DNA of 64,000 bases from Isoetes taiwanensis (Eukaryota; Streptophyta; Lycopodiopsida; Isoetales; Isoetaceae). The DNA lies in NCBI GenBank assembly GCA_021234155.1, contig JAJEKV010000021.1, forward strand, positions 14,507,760-14,571,759, written 5' to 3'. The position numbers and the translations under genes were made by a program. Position 1 is the stretch's first letter. Each line of letters begins with the position of its first letter. The notes beneath the pieces are model-generated. The model worked only from the letters and a program-made list of their open reading frames with translations. It was not told where the DNA came from and did not search any database. Positions 11,605-22,994 of this stretch are shown piece after piece.

Positions 11605-12699
11605 TATGTAAAGGAGGCTGCAGAATGGACAAACAGCATCTCGGATCAACACTTGGCCGTGAATATGAGTAGTGCTACATCTATGACTTACGAAGCAGGG
11701 CTCTGAATCGAATTCTTACGCCATGTATATTCAAATTTCGCAAGAATCTGGCTCTCTTGAATCGAGAATTTGCCATCTAAAATATCAACAAAAGTAATGG
11801 CCGGGATGAATGATAGGAGAGGATCTTTGGGCCGTAATTCGGTTACATTACAGAGCAAGGTATTGCTTCAAAGAAATAATAGGACAAAACTGATAACCTG
11901 TGAAGCAGCTTCAGTAAATCTCTCACAACTGGTTTTCAGTGATCGCTCACAGCAGGGTTTCTTCAATCGCCCAAAAACGCGTTACTTTCATCACAACAAT
12001 ATGATCCTCCTCGTCAGAACGCCCGTCGAAGGCAACATAAAGATGAGAATCGTTGCCAAAGCCAAGCGCCCTCAGCATCATACCAGTGTAAAAAAGGGGA
12101 AGCAAATGCACGATTGAAGAATCCTTTCCAAACAAAACACAGTAATAAAGAAGCAGCTGTTGGCCCAGATTAAGAACCCTAAAATTCCACGAGATTGCCT
12201 TTTGTTTCTGTCAAGCTGTAACAAAACCTAAGGCATGTGCCCAACAAACAAATCGACCAGCAACAAACTCCTACAACGTGATGTGGATTCCGCCTCAAAA
12301 AGATAACAAAACAAGGCTCTCAATCTCGCCCAAGAACTAATGTTTGAGAGCTTCCTTGAATTATGAGAGCTTCCTTGAATTAGAACTAATGCTACAAATG
12401 GAATCTGCAACTCGCATCTCGAACCGTGGTCAGAAATCGAGATCCTGTTTATTTGCTCCTTTGCCAAAAGAAATTCCTTGCAAAACAATAACTCTGCCAA
12501 TTTGTATCACTGCAAATCGAGGTAGCCTAGATGTCTTCTGTGCCTTCCGATCGACCAGACCCTAATGTAGCCTGCAAACAAACCCTAAAGCTAAGCTATC
12601 GAGCCCTGCATGCCTTTAGGATTTTTTCCTTTTTTTTTCTTTTTTAAACATGGGTCAAACCATTGGCAATTGCCATAAAAAAAACATGAAACTGTATGC
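11605..12699. other. GC-richer intergenic stretch; possible 5' region of a minus-strand gene
   Basis: Open frames exist on both strands (for example 11770-12117 + and 11947-12135 -), but none resembles a known family and they overlap one another. A small imperfect duplication (GAGAGCTTCCTTGAATTA twice) lies at 12344-12382. The telo-box-like TTTAGGGTTTG on the minus strand near 12580 is the only regulatory-looking site. Confidence 0.35.
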
Positions 12700-12819
12700 G
12701 CACTCTAGATGTACGCATTAGTACATCCACGAGATTACACAACCAAATCATATAAAAACCTTAGGGAAAAAAGTATAAAAATACAAAAACAACCCCCTGT
12801 TATTATGCTACATATTAGA
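12700..12819. repeat. Dispersed direct repeat, copy 1 (partner 17874-17992)
   Basis: About 120 bp starting CACTCTAGATGTACGCATTA and ending TATTATGCTACATATTA, repeated in the same orientation at 17874-17992 with modest divergence. It contains no ORF. It may be the edge of an unrecognised retroelement. Confidence 0.75.
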
Positions 12820-12894
12820 GTAAGGACACAGTGCTTCAGGCTCATGTTCCAGAGGCATCTTCTTGTGTTTTAGATATATGGATGAGATGTACAT

Positions 12895-12958
12895 TGCATA
12901 GTTTTTACTCTTGATTAATAAACTTTTCTACGTCCTTAAAAAAAAAAAAGAAAAAAAA
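12895..12958 (+). mobile_element. Probable retrotransposon 3' end with poly(A) tail
   Basis: TTGATTAATAAACTTTTCTA is followed by an A-rich tail at 12938-12958 interrupted by one G. This resembles the 3' end of a plant LINE or processed transcript. I could not identify the body. Confidence 0.4.
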
Positions 12959-13069
12959 GCTTAATTCTAGAACTACTATGGGAGAACCCAGACAAGAATG
13001 CTGATAATGCTCTCTTTGGGCATCTCCTTGATAACCAACCAAATACATATCAATAGCAAGGTAGTGAAA

Positions 13070-13136
13070 CCATTATGGCTGGGATTAAAAAACCTCGCCC
13101 TTTCGGGTTTTCGAGGAAAAACCCTGACCATAATGG
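13070..13136. repeat. Nested hairpin with GATTAAAAAACC...GGTTTTCGAGG core, copy 1
   Basis: An outer stem CCATTATGG/CCATAATGG and inner stems CCTCG/CGAGG and CCC(TTTC)GGG form a nested fold. A related structure in inverted orientation lies at 40969-41037, with a similar core but different outer-stem bases that still pair. Confidence 0.6.
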
Positions 13137-13359
13137 GACCACTAACCAATGCTGGAGTCAACACAAAAAAGACCTTACACCCTCATGCTGACCAGCCTTG
13201 TCGGGTGGAAACTACAACAAAGCAAAGACTTTGCCAAGCTGAAACATGTTTGAGCTTCCTTCTCTATTGATCTCGATCTTTCGCCCAGACTCCAACACTT
13301 CCGTCAAAAAACCCTGCTAAAACACGAACTATTTCCTGCAAACACCAAAAAAGTGAACT

Positions 13360-13530
13360 AAAAGGCCACCAAGGCCATCCAGGCATCAGAGCCTCCAACC
13401 AGCCACCAAGGCTTCCAACTAGGCACAAAGGCCTCCACTAGGCACACATGCCTCAACCCAGGGCACCAAGGCCTCACGGGGCCCTTGGCCTCAAACAGAG
13501 CACATGGCCTCCACCGGGCACTAGGCCCTC
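13360..13530. repeat. Degenerate minisatellite (CCAAGGCCTCCAACCAGGCA-like units)
   Basis: Imperfect units of roughly 20-25 bp built on GGCCTCCA and CCAGGCACCAAGG recur about seven times. No protein family is evident. Confidence 0.65.
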
Positions 13531-13584
13531 AACCAAATGTTAGTTTACCAACAAGATATACATGCGAGGGGAAGGGTGGGGGTG

Positions 13585-13755
13585 GGCCCAACCGTAGGAA
13601 GAAGGCGGGGAGATGCAAAGAGGTGATGAAGCAAGAAATGGGCGACAAAGAAGCTAAATAGGGGTCTAGAAACGCCAACTAACTAACTACCAAGCTGCAT
13701 TGTAGTTCTAGAACTTAGTTTTCCTTCTATTCGGTGAAATGAAGGAAAACATCAT
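13585..13755 (-). repeat. LTR-like direct repeat, distal copy (partner 16009-16180)
   Basis: This 171-bp sequence is almost identical and in the same orientation to 16009-16180. Read on the minus strand it includes GTTAGTTAGTTGGCAGTTTC and CCCCTATTTAGC, reminiscent of a plant LTR with a TATA-like site. Directly next to it (13756-13790) is a 34-bp piece (TCTAGAACTACTATGGGG...) also found at 12966-12999. The pair may be LTR segments of a small non-autonomous element, but no clean TG...CA ends are visible. Confidence 0.55.
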
Positions 13756-13799
13756 TTCTAGAACTACTATGGGGAGAACCCGGACAAGAATCTTTGAAG

Positions 13800-15221
13800 A
13801 AGAGGCGTAAGCGAACGCAGATACGCTAAAGCTCGGGCCAAGAGTACGGGGCTAGCAGATGTTCATAAGAAATGGCAAAAGCCCAAAAAATTGGGTAGCA
13901 TGGAAGGCCACATACTTCCAAAAATCTCAAAGGAAAATGGCTCATAGAGAATATGCACACATGTTGAACAAATGGCAAAGAAAAGAAGGGCAAAAATATC
14001 TAAGATGCAATTGGACATAAGGTTGGTAGATACAAAACTCAAGGCAAAAAAACTTTCCAGCTTACTTTCGGCACACCCAAGTAACCATGAGTAAACACCA
14101 AAGAAATACAATGTTCAAGTCACAACATCGTAAAGCAGCAATAACCATCCACAACGGTTGTAAGAGGCTCCCTAAAACACTTGAAATAAAATGCACTCCG
14201 CCCATTAGCTAACCTAAACTGATTTAACTGAGCATACAGAAGACACTGCTTTCGATTTAAATGAGCATTAGGAGACATTATGCTTTAAAATAAAACCATA
14301 TCCCTATGTAATCCTGCGATTCAAGTTCTAATGACAGCCATATATATATACAGGGGATAAAAGACCTCATCCCTTATTAAACAAATCCATCTTGACATGA
14401 TAACCTACGCCACTACGAGAATAAGGAATAAAAATGAAGAAAGACAAAAAATAACAAATAAGAGGAATGCATGTAACATGATTTCGATGTATGTTATGGA
14501 AAGGGGGTTGAAATAAGAACAGATGAAAATGCAATTAGATAATGTAAATAGAGGTGAAATAAAGTGTGAACGCAAGAGAGACCTAGACTGTCTTAACAAA
14601 CAAAGCAAAAATAAATCAGAGACAATTATAAGGGTGAAAATAACGGAAGCGGGCAGAAAGCAAAAGATATGCCTTTCGAGGCTCGAAGATCCGCCTTTCC
14701 AAGACCCGACGATCTTCTAAACCCCTACTTTGGCAAGCTTCCGGCCAGAATCCGATGTTCCAAGCCTACACAACCGAAATAAACAGACTGCACAAGCTCA
14801 GGTATGGCAACATACAGCAGAAAACAAGGGGAAAAAAGGGGTTTTTTGTTTAGCCAAAACTCCAGATATGGCTGGGCTCCCCAATGGTTCAGAAACTCAA
14901 ATCCTCCACAGCCATGTAAACCTCCAGATAAGCCTGGGCTCCCCAATGGCTCAGAATCTCAAATCGTCCATAGCCATAGACCAAAAACATAACCACTGTT
15001 AAGAGAAAACAAGCACAACCAAAGAAGCAAAAAGAATTGACAGAGAAGCAACAAGAATTGACAGGGAAAAATCATTAAGGAAACAAGCCTTGAAAGGCCC
15101 AACTGTTACAGCACCCTTCTTCCAGAAACCAGTGTCTATAAGAAGGAAAAATTATTACACCCAGCAAACAACAGAACAAATTAAACCGAACCATAGAAAT
15201 GAGTAGACTGAACCACAGAAG
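13800..15221. repeat. Interior of the LTR-like pair; tandem repeat at 14860-14980
   Basis: No pol domain is visible. A 62-bp-period tandem duplication occurs at 14860-14921 and 14922-14980, units beginning CTCCAGATA and containing CTGGGCTCCCCAATGG. The rest is A-rich sequence without a recognised ORF. Confidence 0.55.
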
Positions 15222-15752
15222 CTAAAGCCCCATTTTAGTGTCGCTCTTCAAATCAAAGAGGGTTAAATCCCCCATCTCGTAGAAATCTGCAACCCTTGGT
15301 CCCTCCTTATCCCTGATGCAAATAATATTCTTCCTGTTAGCAATCAAAGACTTACCTCTATCAATGATGCTCTTGGCTGCAGTGTCCAGGGATTTCTGCA
15401 ATAGTAAATGACGCTCTAAATCTGCAAAACAATCCTCCAACTGATTCAAAACATCAAACTGTTTTATATTCTCATGAAACTTCAGGAGAGAAGCTCTTGC
15501 TCTCCCGCTCTTCTGCTGGATTTCCTCTTGAAGAGCCGCAATCTTGGACTCCAAGGCCACAATAATCTCTGCCTTTGTGCCAATCAAATCATCCAACCTA
15601 GCCTGCAACCTGCTCTCCATAAGGCCATTCAGATCGTTAACTTTAGCTTCCAATCTTCCCTCCATGGCTCCAAGCCATGCCGGAGTCTGCTCAAAAGAAG
15701 AGTCAACTGCATGCCTCTTCCTAAATTTCAACGAACCAGATTTTGGTGCCAT
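15222..15752 (-). CDS. Coiled-coil ORF of a putative non-autonomous retroelement (gag-like?)
   Basis: A 176-residue ORF begins MAPKSGSLKFRKRHAVDSS. It carries a long heptad-rich helix in roughly residues 30-85 (MEGRLEAKVNDLNGLMESRL, then a segment with KIAALQEEIQQK) and ends DLTLFDLKSDTKMGL. The frame is open upstream to 15941, but the first 63 residues read like translated leader. It sits between the two LTR-like repeats and on their presumed coding strand, which suggests a gag-like or structural protein of a non-autonomous element. I see no zinc knuckle, protease or RT. I do not recognise the protein itself. Confidence 0.4.
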   Translation of the reverse strand: MAPKSGSLKFRKRHAVDSSFEQTPAWLGAMEGRLEAKVNDLNGLMESRLQARLDDLIGTKAEIIVALESKIAALQEEIQQKSGRARASLLKFHENIKQFDVLNQLEDCFADLERHLLLQKSLDTAAKSIIDRGKSLIANRKNIICIRDKEGPRVADFYEMGDLTLFDLKSDTKMGL

Positions 15753-16008
15753 AGCCAGCAGCGTGGATGCACTGCAGAGTAAACCAATGCTGGAACTAAG
15801 AACCCGAAACAGATACCCGAACCCAGGCGACTTAGCAGAAAACGCCGAAAGCACCAATACTTGAAACAAAAAGCCCAGCAGAATGGCCGAAAGGAGGCGA
15901 AAGCAGAAAAATCGCAGATGTGTGGTGGTCGAAGGACACAAACCAAAAGGGGTTCACACAAAAAAGGACACACACCAAACGCCGGAAAGGAATTGATGGT
16001 GAGCGGCT

Positions 16009-16180
16009 GGCCCAACCGTAGGAAGAAGGCAGGAGATGCAAAGAGGCTGATGAAGCAAGAAATGGGCGACAAAGAAGCTAAATAGGGGTCTAGAAACTGC
16101 CAACTAACTAACTACCAACTGCATTGTAGTTCTAGAACTTAGTTTTCCTTCTATTCGGTGAAACGAAGGATAACATCATT
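16009..16180 (-). repeat. LTR-like direct repeat, proximal copy (partner 13585-13755)
   Basis: This 172-bp copy lies upstream (minus-strand sense) of the coiled-coil ORF. Homology with the partner starts at GGCCCAACCGTAGG and stops at AACATCATT on both copies. No tRNA-primer binding site is evident next to it. Confidence 0.55.
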
Positions 16181-16592
16181 AAATTAAAAGCATTGTTCTA
16201 TATGGACTGCATTGATAGCGCATTTAACCAGGGAGCTCAATTATTAATTTGATGCAAAGGATAATGTTTACACCTAGACATGCCTAAACAGAATATCCCA
16301 ACCATTAATCATGTGACCTATTAGTTTTAAATAATAAGAGAAAAAGAATTCAAACAAAAGCTCGTTGGAAGCTTTGTGGGAGATGGCCTGTTGCATTTCA
16401 TAGTGCCTTGGGTACGTAATGTTGCTTCCTCAATAGAACGTCCTCCCTCCAATTCAAACTAATTCTTCATCCTCCATTGAGTAATTATCATTTCACCAAA
16501 GCATTCTTCCTCGTACCTTAGGTTCTGTGCACACATGATAAACATCGATAATAATTTGGGAGGAACCCTAAGTTTAATGAGTCGCCCGCCAG
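16181..16592. other. Intergenic, nothing recognised
   Basis: No gene or repeat boundary is visible between the LTR-like repeat and the second foldback element. Confidence 0.4.
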
Positions 16593-17005
16593 CATAATTG
16601 TATTTTGCACGTACAAAATCAACACTATATAATATTCCGCTTGAAATCTTATAGTATTTTGCGAATCTTGTTATACAGTATAGCAAATTTTGTACTTGCA
16701 TACCCCACAAACGAGGAACTTTACATACGGTGTAGATTAAGGAATAAGGGGTGAATATGCCTATCCAACAGCTCTCGTTGCCCGGAGTCACCCCCCGTGT
16801 GAATATGCACCCAAACCAAAGGGGGTTTAAGGGGGATTTTAATTTAAATGTGTTGGACCCAATGGTTGTGTTAATTAATATCAATGGTAGTTATGTGTTG
16901 GTTGTTAATGTCAATGGTTGTTATGTGTTGGTTGTTATGTGTTGGGGAATTTAATTTTTATATGTTGGATGTTAATGGTTTGTGTTGCAAAAAAAAAAAA
17001 AAATT
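16593..17005. mobile_element. Second, one-armed copy of the 10253-10738 foldback element
   Basis: In reverse orientation relative to copy 1, this segment carries the central spacer (GTATTTTGCACGTAC..., CCCCACAAACGAGGAAC) and one complete arm ending in an A-tract near 16990. The other arm is missing: homology starts abruptly at CATAATTG. The surviving arm has lost some A/T-rich symmetry and carries GTTGGTTGTTATGTG-type micro-duplications (16896-16945). Confidence 0.8.
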
Positions 17006-17660
17006 TGGCCCCCGAGGGGCCTTAGGATGTCCCCTTGATTGTGACGAAAATTTTAGAATTCAAACCAGAAAAAAACTAGAATTCATTTGAGGCTTTCAAC
17101 ACCTGTAGCTTTTGAATTTCATCACAATAAAACAAATAGAACATAAGTAGAAGTTACCATAAAGATAGAGCGGATTGATCCCATTATTCTGAAAGTCATA
17201 AAGTTTGCAACACCCATACACAAACATTTTTCAACTGGAATTTAACAGCAGCCTTTGGCCTCCATGGATTCTTGTGGTGAGAAACCAAAGTGGGAAACTT
17301 TTCTGCTTGTTAGCACAAGGATCTAGAAGCCTTGAAATTTACTTAATAACTGCCTCAAAATCTAAAAATGCATGGTAATTTTTTGCAACCTTCATTCGGA
17401 ATGAGCCATAAAACAATATCCAATAGCGCAATCCTGTATTAATCAGCTGGTAGGATGTGAAAGCCTACCAAACCCGGCCGAAAAATTGTTGTTTTAGCAT
17501 AGATAACTTAACTTATCATACACTATCAAAAAGATCTCGGAGAGAGCTTTCCAACGCAATAAAAATCATCTCAAACAGAGCTCTGGATCAAAAGTTATAA
17601 TAAGAAATGTGTTGCCGGCGTGGAAACTGCACTACATGCGCCCTTCAAGCCCTTCATGTG

Positions 17661-17840
17661 CCCATTATGCACCACACGCACAAAAATAGCGCTTTTGTTG
17701 TGAGCCATTGGTTGTTGACCATTATGCACCACACACACAAAAAGAGGGCTTTTGTTGTGAGCCATTGGCTGTTGGCCATTATGCACCACACACACAAAAA
17801 AAGGGCTTTTGTTGTGAGCCATTGGTTGTTGACCATTGGA
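17661..17840. repeat. 57-58 bp minisatellite, three units
   Basis: Units beginning ATTATGCACCACAC start at 17663, 17721 and 17778 and contain GGGCTTTTGTTGTGAGCCAT. Spacings of 58 and 57 bp leave open frames with a repeating 19-residue pattern (HNKSPFFVCVVHNGQQP) on the minus strand and similar patterns in other frames. These are by-products of the repeat, not a gene. Confidence 0.85.
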
Positions 17841-17873
17841 AAAAAAAGGCTAAAATCAATGGCTCAGAAATGG

Positions 17874-17992
17874 TGTACTCTAGATGTACGCATTAGTACA
17901 TCCATTTGAATACATCACGAAATCATAGGAAAACCTTAGTGAAAAGCGTACAAAAACACAAAGAAAACCCCCTGTTATTATGCTACATATTA
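17874..17992. repeat. Dispersed direct repeat, copy 2 (partner 12700-12819)
   Basis: Starts CTCTAGATGTACGCATTAGT and ends ATTATGCTACATATTA, with a central block AACCCCCTGTTATTATGC shared with copy 1. It directly follows the minisatellite. Confidence 0.75.
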
Positions 17993-18639
17993 ATGGTTGG
18001 AGACTAATTATGACCCACGGCAAAGATTAGAATTCCCAGTCAAATCCTTCATTTGCCAAAACCCACCATTTTGGCAGTTATCTATTGTAGGGCAATTTTA
18101 AGCCAAACTTTCGTCAGTTTCTTTGTCAGTTTGACATGGAAAGGAGCAAACAAATTGATTGCCAAGGACCATAAGACCTGCCACACATTGATGCCCACGT
18201 CATTCAGTGGGGGAAGCGGCGAAGTCCATAGAGATCGGGGGTGAAAAAGCTTAAGCTATGTTCAGTCGCAATGAGAGCATAGCAGGTGATCTCAATACAA
18301 AGGAGGCCCTTTTCTCGAAGAAGAGGAAGATATGGATATAGACTTGGATGCCAACGAGGAGGAAACTTGAAGAAGAGAAGGAAAGATGAAGGGGAAGAGC
18401 AAAAGGAAAATATAAGATGACAATGGAAGAGGAGAGGAGGTTGCAGGACTGGGAGAATAGATCGAGCAATCCCGACATCAACATTAGGGAGCCACAGGAG
18501 ACAGGCCATTAGGAGGACATCCAAATAGGTGATGAAGAGTAGGAGGAAGATGTGGAACCACCTTAGCCCAAGATCATTAAGACACCCAAGTTGACCGACT
18601 TATATGTGGAACAAAGAAAATCTTTCGGCTTCAAACAAA

Positions 18640-19365
18640 CATCGAATACCAAAAGAAGCTGAAGTGTATAAAGAAAACAATAGCTGAAGCTAAAGAAATG
18701 GAGGCAGCATCTTATCAAGAATTAGTAGATTGTCTATTATATCTAGCAAACGGCTCTAAGCCAGACATAGCATATGTTGTCAATATATTGAGCACATGAG
18801 ACAACATTGGATTGCAGGAAAAAGGGTTTTAAGATATTTAAAAAGGCATGATCAATGATGGTCTTGTATACAAAGGAACTGACTTGAAACTGGAAGCATT
18901 TGCAGACGTGGATTGGGCTGAAAACCTACATAGTAGATGCTCAACTTCATGTTTTTTGTTAATACTTAACAATGCTGCAATTAATTGGAACGGCAAAAAG
19001 CAAATCTCAGTAGCTTTGTCAACTACAGAAACTGAGTATATTGCAATCTCTCTAGCTGCCAGGGAAGTTATTTAGATTAAAAGCTGATGCAGGAGCTAAA
19101 TATGGAATTGAATGGACCTATAGATCTATACTTAGATACTACAAGCTATGTCGTAATGACAAAGAATCCGATCACGCATGAAAGAACTAAACATATAGAA
19201 CTGCAGATTCACTTTGTAAGAGACACTGCATCGAAGGGTCTAATACAAGTAAAACACATAATGATAGAAGAGCAAATTGCAGATATGTTAACAAAAGCAT
19301 TCAATTCAATCAGGTTCAATTTTCTAAAGCAAAAGGCAAGAGTGCAAATGGCTGAGTTGCGATAG
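18640..19365 (+). pseudogene. Ty1/copia RT tail and RNase H remnant
   Basis: Frames at 18700-18790, 18848-19075 and 19087-19365 together read as copia pol: YQELVDCLLYLANGSKPDIAY, then FADVDWAEN, INWNGKKQISVALSTTETEY, HERTKHIELQIHFVRD, and EEQIADMLTKAF. These are the standard RT-RNase H tail with the D-E-D type residues in ADVDW and TTETEY largely kept. An in-frame TAG after AAREVI and a frameshift near 18800 show it is dead. The polyprotein upstream and an obvious polypurine tract downstream are missing. Confidence 0.85.
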
Positions 19366-20564
19366 CAAGCTACAAGTCTAATATGTCTGGAAATTTAAAG
19401 AGGAAATCATCTAACACATATATTCTGAAGGAATAGAATGGAATAGAAATATGGGTCATAATATATGTGTGGTTAACTAAAAGTATTGGCATGTGCAAAA
19501 GGGCATATCACCATTTTAAGGAAGTAAACAAAGTTAGAAAACCAGGTGGAGGCATCATTGAACTGAGCCAAGTCGACATGCAACCGATGGTCCGAGCTGG
19601 CAGGTAATGGTCTTAAAAAGATGGAGGAATCGATCTTAGCAAGCAGATCACCTGAATTCATTTCAGAGCTAATCGATTGATAATCGATTTGATGTTTGGC
19701 TGGCCGAGATGATAAGTGAAAGTTATCCGATTAAAACCATGTCTGCTGTTCACATAGGATTTTGAATTCCTTTCTTGAAGATATCTCAATTTACTTTGCA
19801 ATTCTCTATTATTTTAATAAACAACTTTAAAACTCAAAGGGACCCATTGTTGAATTTGTTGAGTTGAATATTTATGTTCTCTATTTTCTTGCCTTGCACT
19901 AGGTCTATATTTACGAAACTACTTTCTTGGCTTGTAGCAGGTCTATACTTTCGAAGGAGAGCAGATACATATGGATCACGAAGGGAAAATAATTATGCAA
20001 TCCGCAAGGAATTTGTGAAACTTCATTGCCATGATATGCATCAGTTGTGGCCCTTGATAAAAAGAAGCCATAAAGAGAGAGTCATTCATGCTTTGAAAAA
20101 CCATTAAAATAGTCATATTGAGATGATTACATATAAATGGAACTGAACCAAGCCCAGTGCAAGCTAACCTCTGAAGTTCTAAGCATGCAATCCTTGCATC
20201 TATTAAAACTTTATGTTATTTAAAGATAAAGACAACGAGATCCATAATACTCTGCACATATATTGCACATATGTTGCACATATGCGCTTGTGCAGTTAAA
20301 GCAATAATGGTTAATTCAAATTACAGATTCACTTCACAAAATTATTGCTTTCACAACTATCAACTAATTTCTGAACGATGTGTCAGCTCAGGAGTCTGCT
20401 ATACAATAATGGCACTAAAATAGAGTATGATGTCATAGGTCCATCTCCAGGATAATTAGAAGCTTGTAGGAAGATTAGAGGCTTGCAAACAGTTGCTTCT
20501 TGAAAATGCAAGGCTTCTTTTCTTCTTCGACAGATCACCACGATTACTCTTCACAATATGAAAT
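19366..20564. other. Intergenic, nothing recognised
   Basis: I see no gene. Part of 19366-19700 might be a decayed copia 3' LTR because it follows the pol terminus, but no matching second LTR is visible in the window. Confidence 0.35.
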
Positions 20565-20895
20565 ACAAATTAGTACGATTTATCTGAGTTTCAAGACAAG
20601 CAGATAAATCCGCTTCTTGAGGATAGTTGATCCAGTGGTAGCACACTAGTTCTTGCAACTATAAGTCTCGAGTTCGAGACTGCCCAGAATCGCACTTTGA
20701 ACTATTGGGTGTCAAAACCCACAGACGCAATGTAAAGTGGTTGGGGGGCAAGGCCCAACTGAATAATGTATTGTGGTGTGTGGTCACATGTCCAGTTGGA
20801 TGTTGCCTAGTGGCGTGATGTTAAAATACTATCTATTTATCTATCTATCTTAGTTTCTTCTTATCAGTCGCCTATTAGTCTCTCCCATTTGGTCA
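20565..20895. repeat. Dispersed repeat interrupted by a SINE (empty partner at 22995-23152)
   Basis: 20565-20621 and 20851-20895 match the two halves of 22995-23152: AGTAC(G/A)ATTTATCT, CAGATAAATC(C/T)GCTTCTTGAG, then CTTCTTATCAG(T/C)CG(C)CTA. In this copy a tRNA-derived SINE sits between them, and about 41 bp present in the partner are missing. Confidence 0.75.
20622..20850 (+). mobile_element. tRNA-derived SINE
   Basis: A pol III internal promoter is visible: box A TGGTAGCACAC at 20636-20646 and box B GAGTTCGAGACT at 20670-20681, about 24 bp between them. A roughly 140-bp unrelated body follows, ending in a short (TCTA)n tail at 20831-20850. The 229-bp size and 5' tRNA head fit a plant SINE. 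The family is not identified. Confidence 0.75.
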
Positions 20896-22994
20896 TTTGT
20901 GGATTTGCTTCTGGACCTTATTTTGACCGCCCCACCTCCTTGTTGTTGCCTTGGCAGTTTAACCATAGTTGCCTGTGTTAGATCTACTCCAACATTACGA
21001 GTATTAGATCTGCTCCAACTTTATGAGTATTTACCTTGTCACCAGCCATCTACTATTGGCGTTGTATTGAAAAGGAATTAGGATTTTGAAAAAATGAAGC
21101 CATTAGCGCCTAAGGCACCGTTCTTGGCCAGCTAGAGGGCAGCAGCCGCCCTCCCTCTCGCAAGCCATCACGTCGGATTTATGCAGCGAAATCAGTGCCT
21201 CTGGATTCTATCAAGGCAGATGGACAGATTTTTCCTGGGGTAGAACAATAGACGCGTAGATTTCTTCCTTTTTCCGACGGCAATTCTTGGGCAGCAGGTA
21301 TCCACTAACGTGATAATCTTTCTTTGATGCTTATGCATTATATCTATTTCCTTTCCTCTGGAGTAGACATGCCGAAAGGGTAAATCCAGCAGCAATGCAA
21401 ACAATGTATTTTAGCATGGCTCTGCATGTATAAGTATTTGTTGTTTAATTCAGTGTTTTTCACGATACATCTACTCTGGTAGGCTGCATTTCCCTTGTTT
21501 TGCTCTTGTAGCTTCTCAAAGCACAATCCTTCGTTGGCTTACCTAGTAGCTAGAAGATCCTTCAAGCCTTCAGCTTGCCAAATATTAACAAGGATGGTTT
21601 GTCAAGAAGTATTTCTCAATTCTAAATTGGGCACATCAAGGTGAAATGCAAGACTTATTTCTGATTGCCATGGGGCCAGATAAACCGGGGGATTGCTTGT
21701 GTATTGGTATCTAGGATTTGGTAGTTTTCACCAGGGGATTGCCGATGTATAGGTATCTAGGATTTGGTGGTTTTTATTTTGTCAAGATTTGAGAGGCACA
21801 CAAGCGCTTGCAAGAATTAGAAAGTTCTTAATTGTTATTAACCTTGGTATCCACTTATTTGTCTTTTCAACTCACTTTCTTTTTTCTCTAGTATGTTTTT
21901 CACCTGTTTGAGACTTGGAGATTTGGTTTTGCATGGCTTGGGCTTGGTCCACGAGAAGTATTTTTCGTTGAAACATTTGTGCTCAACATGAAAAATCTTT
22001 TTGGAGTTATTCTCACACTTGGTACAAGAGGCATCTTCAGTTGTTGTGAATTGCATTTTGTAGTTCATTTTTGGAGAGTCTCATAAGTAAGTTGTTTCAT
22101 TTCTTTAATATGACTTTTGTTGGAGTTTTTAGGTTCTTGCCACTATTTGCTTCTGTAGAATGTACCTACTTGAGCATATTGGACACTGAAGGTTTTAAGA
22201 TTGCTAGGTCATATGTTAGAAATAGTGGTGGGTGATGTAGAGAGTTGCTCTAGATCATGGCTTGCTTGTTCCATATGTAGGTTTGGTTTGGTGGTGTGGC
22301 ACTGAGGTTAGGTTTGATAATTGATCTATGTTGCTTCGAGCATTGTAGTGCCCGTCAGTTTGGGCTTTGATCAGTTTCTTCCTTTTTGCCCTTCTTGTTT
22401 TAAGTTGTGAAACATTGGCTCTCATTTATGTCAAGCTTCATCTTGTCCAATCAAGTTGCTTCTCATGGCATTATAGATTTTCGGTGTTACTCTTTGTTTG
22501 TGCTTTCTCTCTTCTCCTTTCAAGTTGATTGGACTTTCTCTGGATTTGTTGACTCAATTTGGGATTTTAGGTTGACTTGGATAGTTGTCTTTCTCCAGAA
22601 CCTCTTACTATTTGACTCTTATTTTTTTGTGTGTTTTGATGTCCTCCTTTGCAATTTTTTCATTAGTATGCAGAGTTTGTAGGAATTAGTCCTGTGTAAA
22701 TGTTTTGTTCTTTTCCCGTCTAGTGTTAATAGTTTGGATTTGCATTGGTCTCTTGCTCGTAATCTTTCCCTGCTTCTCTTGCATTAAGTTGTATCATTGA
22801 GTCATTATCTTCTATCACAGTCTATGTTAGGTCTTGGGTAGGTATTGATCTTAAAATAACCTCTATACCGTTGCTTTCTTGTCTAGCTTTGGTCATTAGA
22901 ATTCATTTAGTTTAGGTCACTAGGTTCTTTCTTTTTCTGCCTCATTTTTCAGCGTAGTTGTTGGTTGTGTTGGTTTCTCTTGAGTCCAACTAGG
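20896..22994. other. Intergenic, local duplications only
   Basis: A 32-bp duplication (TTAGATCTRCTCCAAC...) occurs near 20980-21030, and CACCAGGGGATTGC-like / GGTATCTAGGATTTGGT units repeat at 21690-21770. A plus-strand hydrophobic ORF at 22407-22682 has biased T-rich composition and no family resemblance. Confidence 0.4.

Noticed and set aside
17595-17836. Repeat-protein gene from the 19-residue repeats
   Set aside because: Several frames on both strands are open because the unit is about 57 bp; spacing of 58 then 57 breaks any one frame.
20140-20200. 5S rRNA-like string (CTCTGAAGTTCTAAGCATGC)
   Set aside because: Only about 20 bp resemble the 5S internal promoter region, with mismatches and no flanking 5S sequence.
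22407-22682. Hydrophobic 91-codon ORF as a membrane protein gene
   Set aside because: Phe/Leu/Ser-rich composition follows from a T-rich strand; no start context, neighbour or family support.
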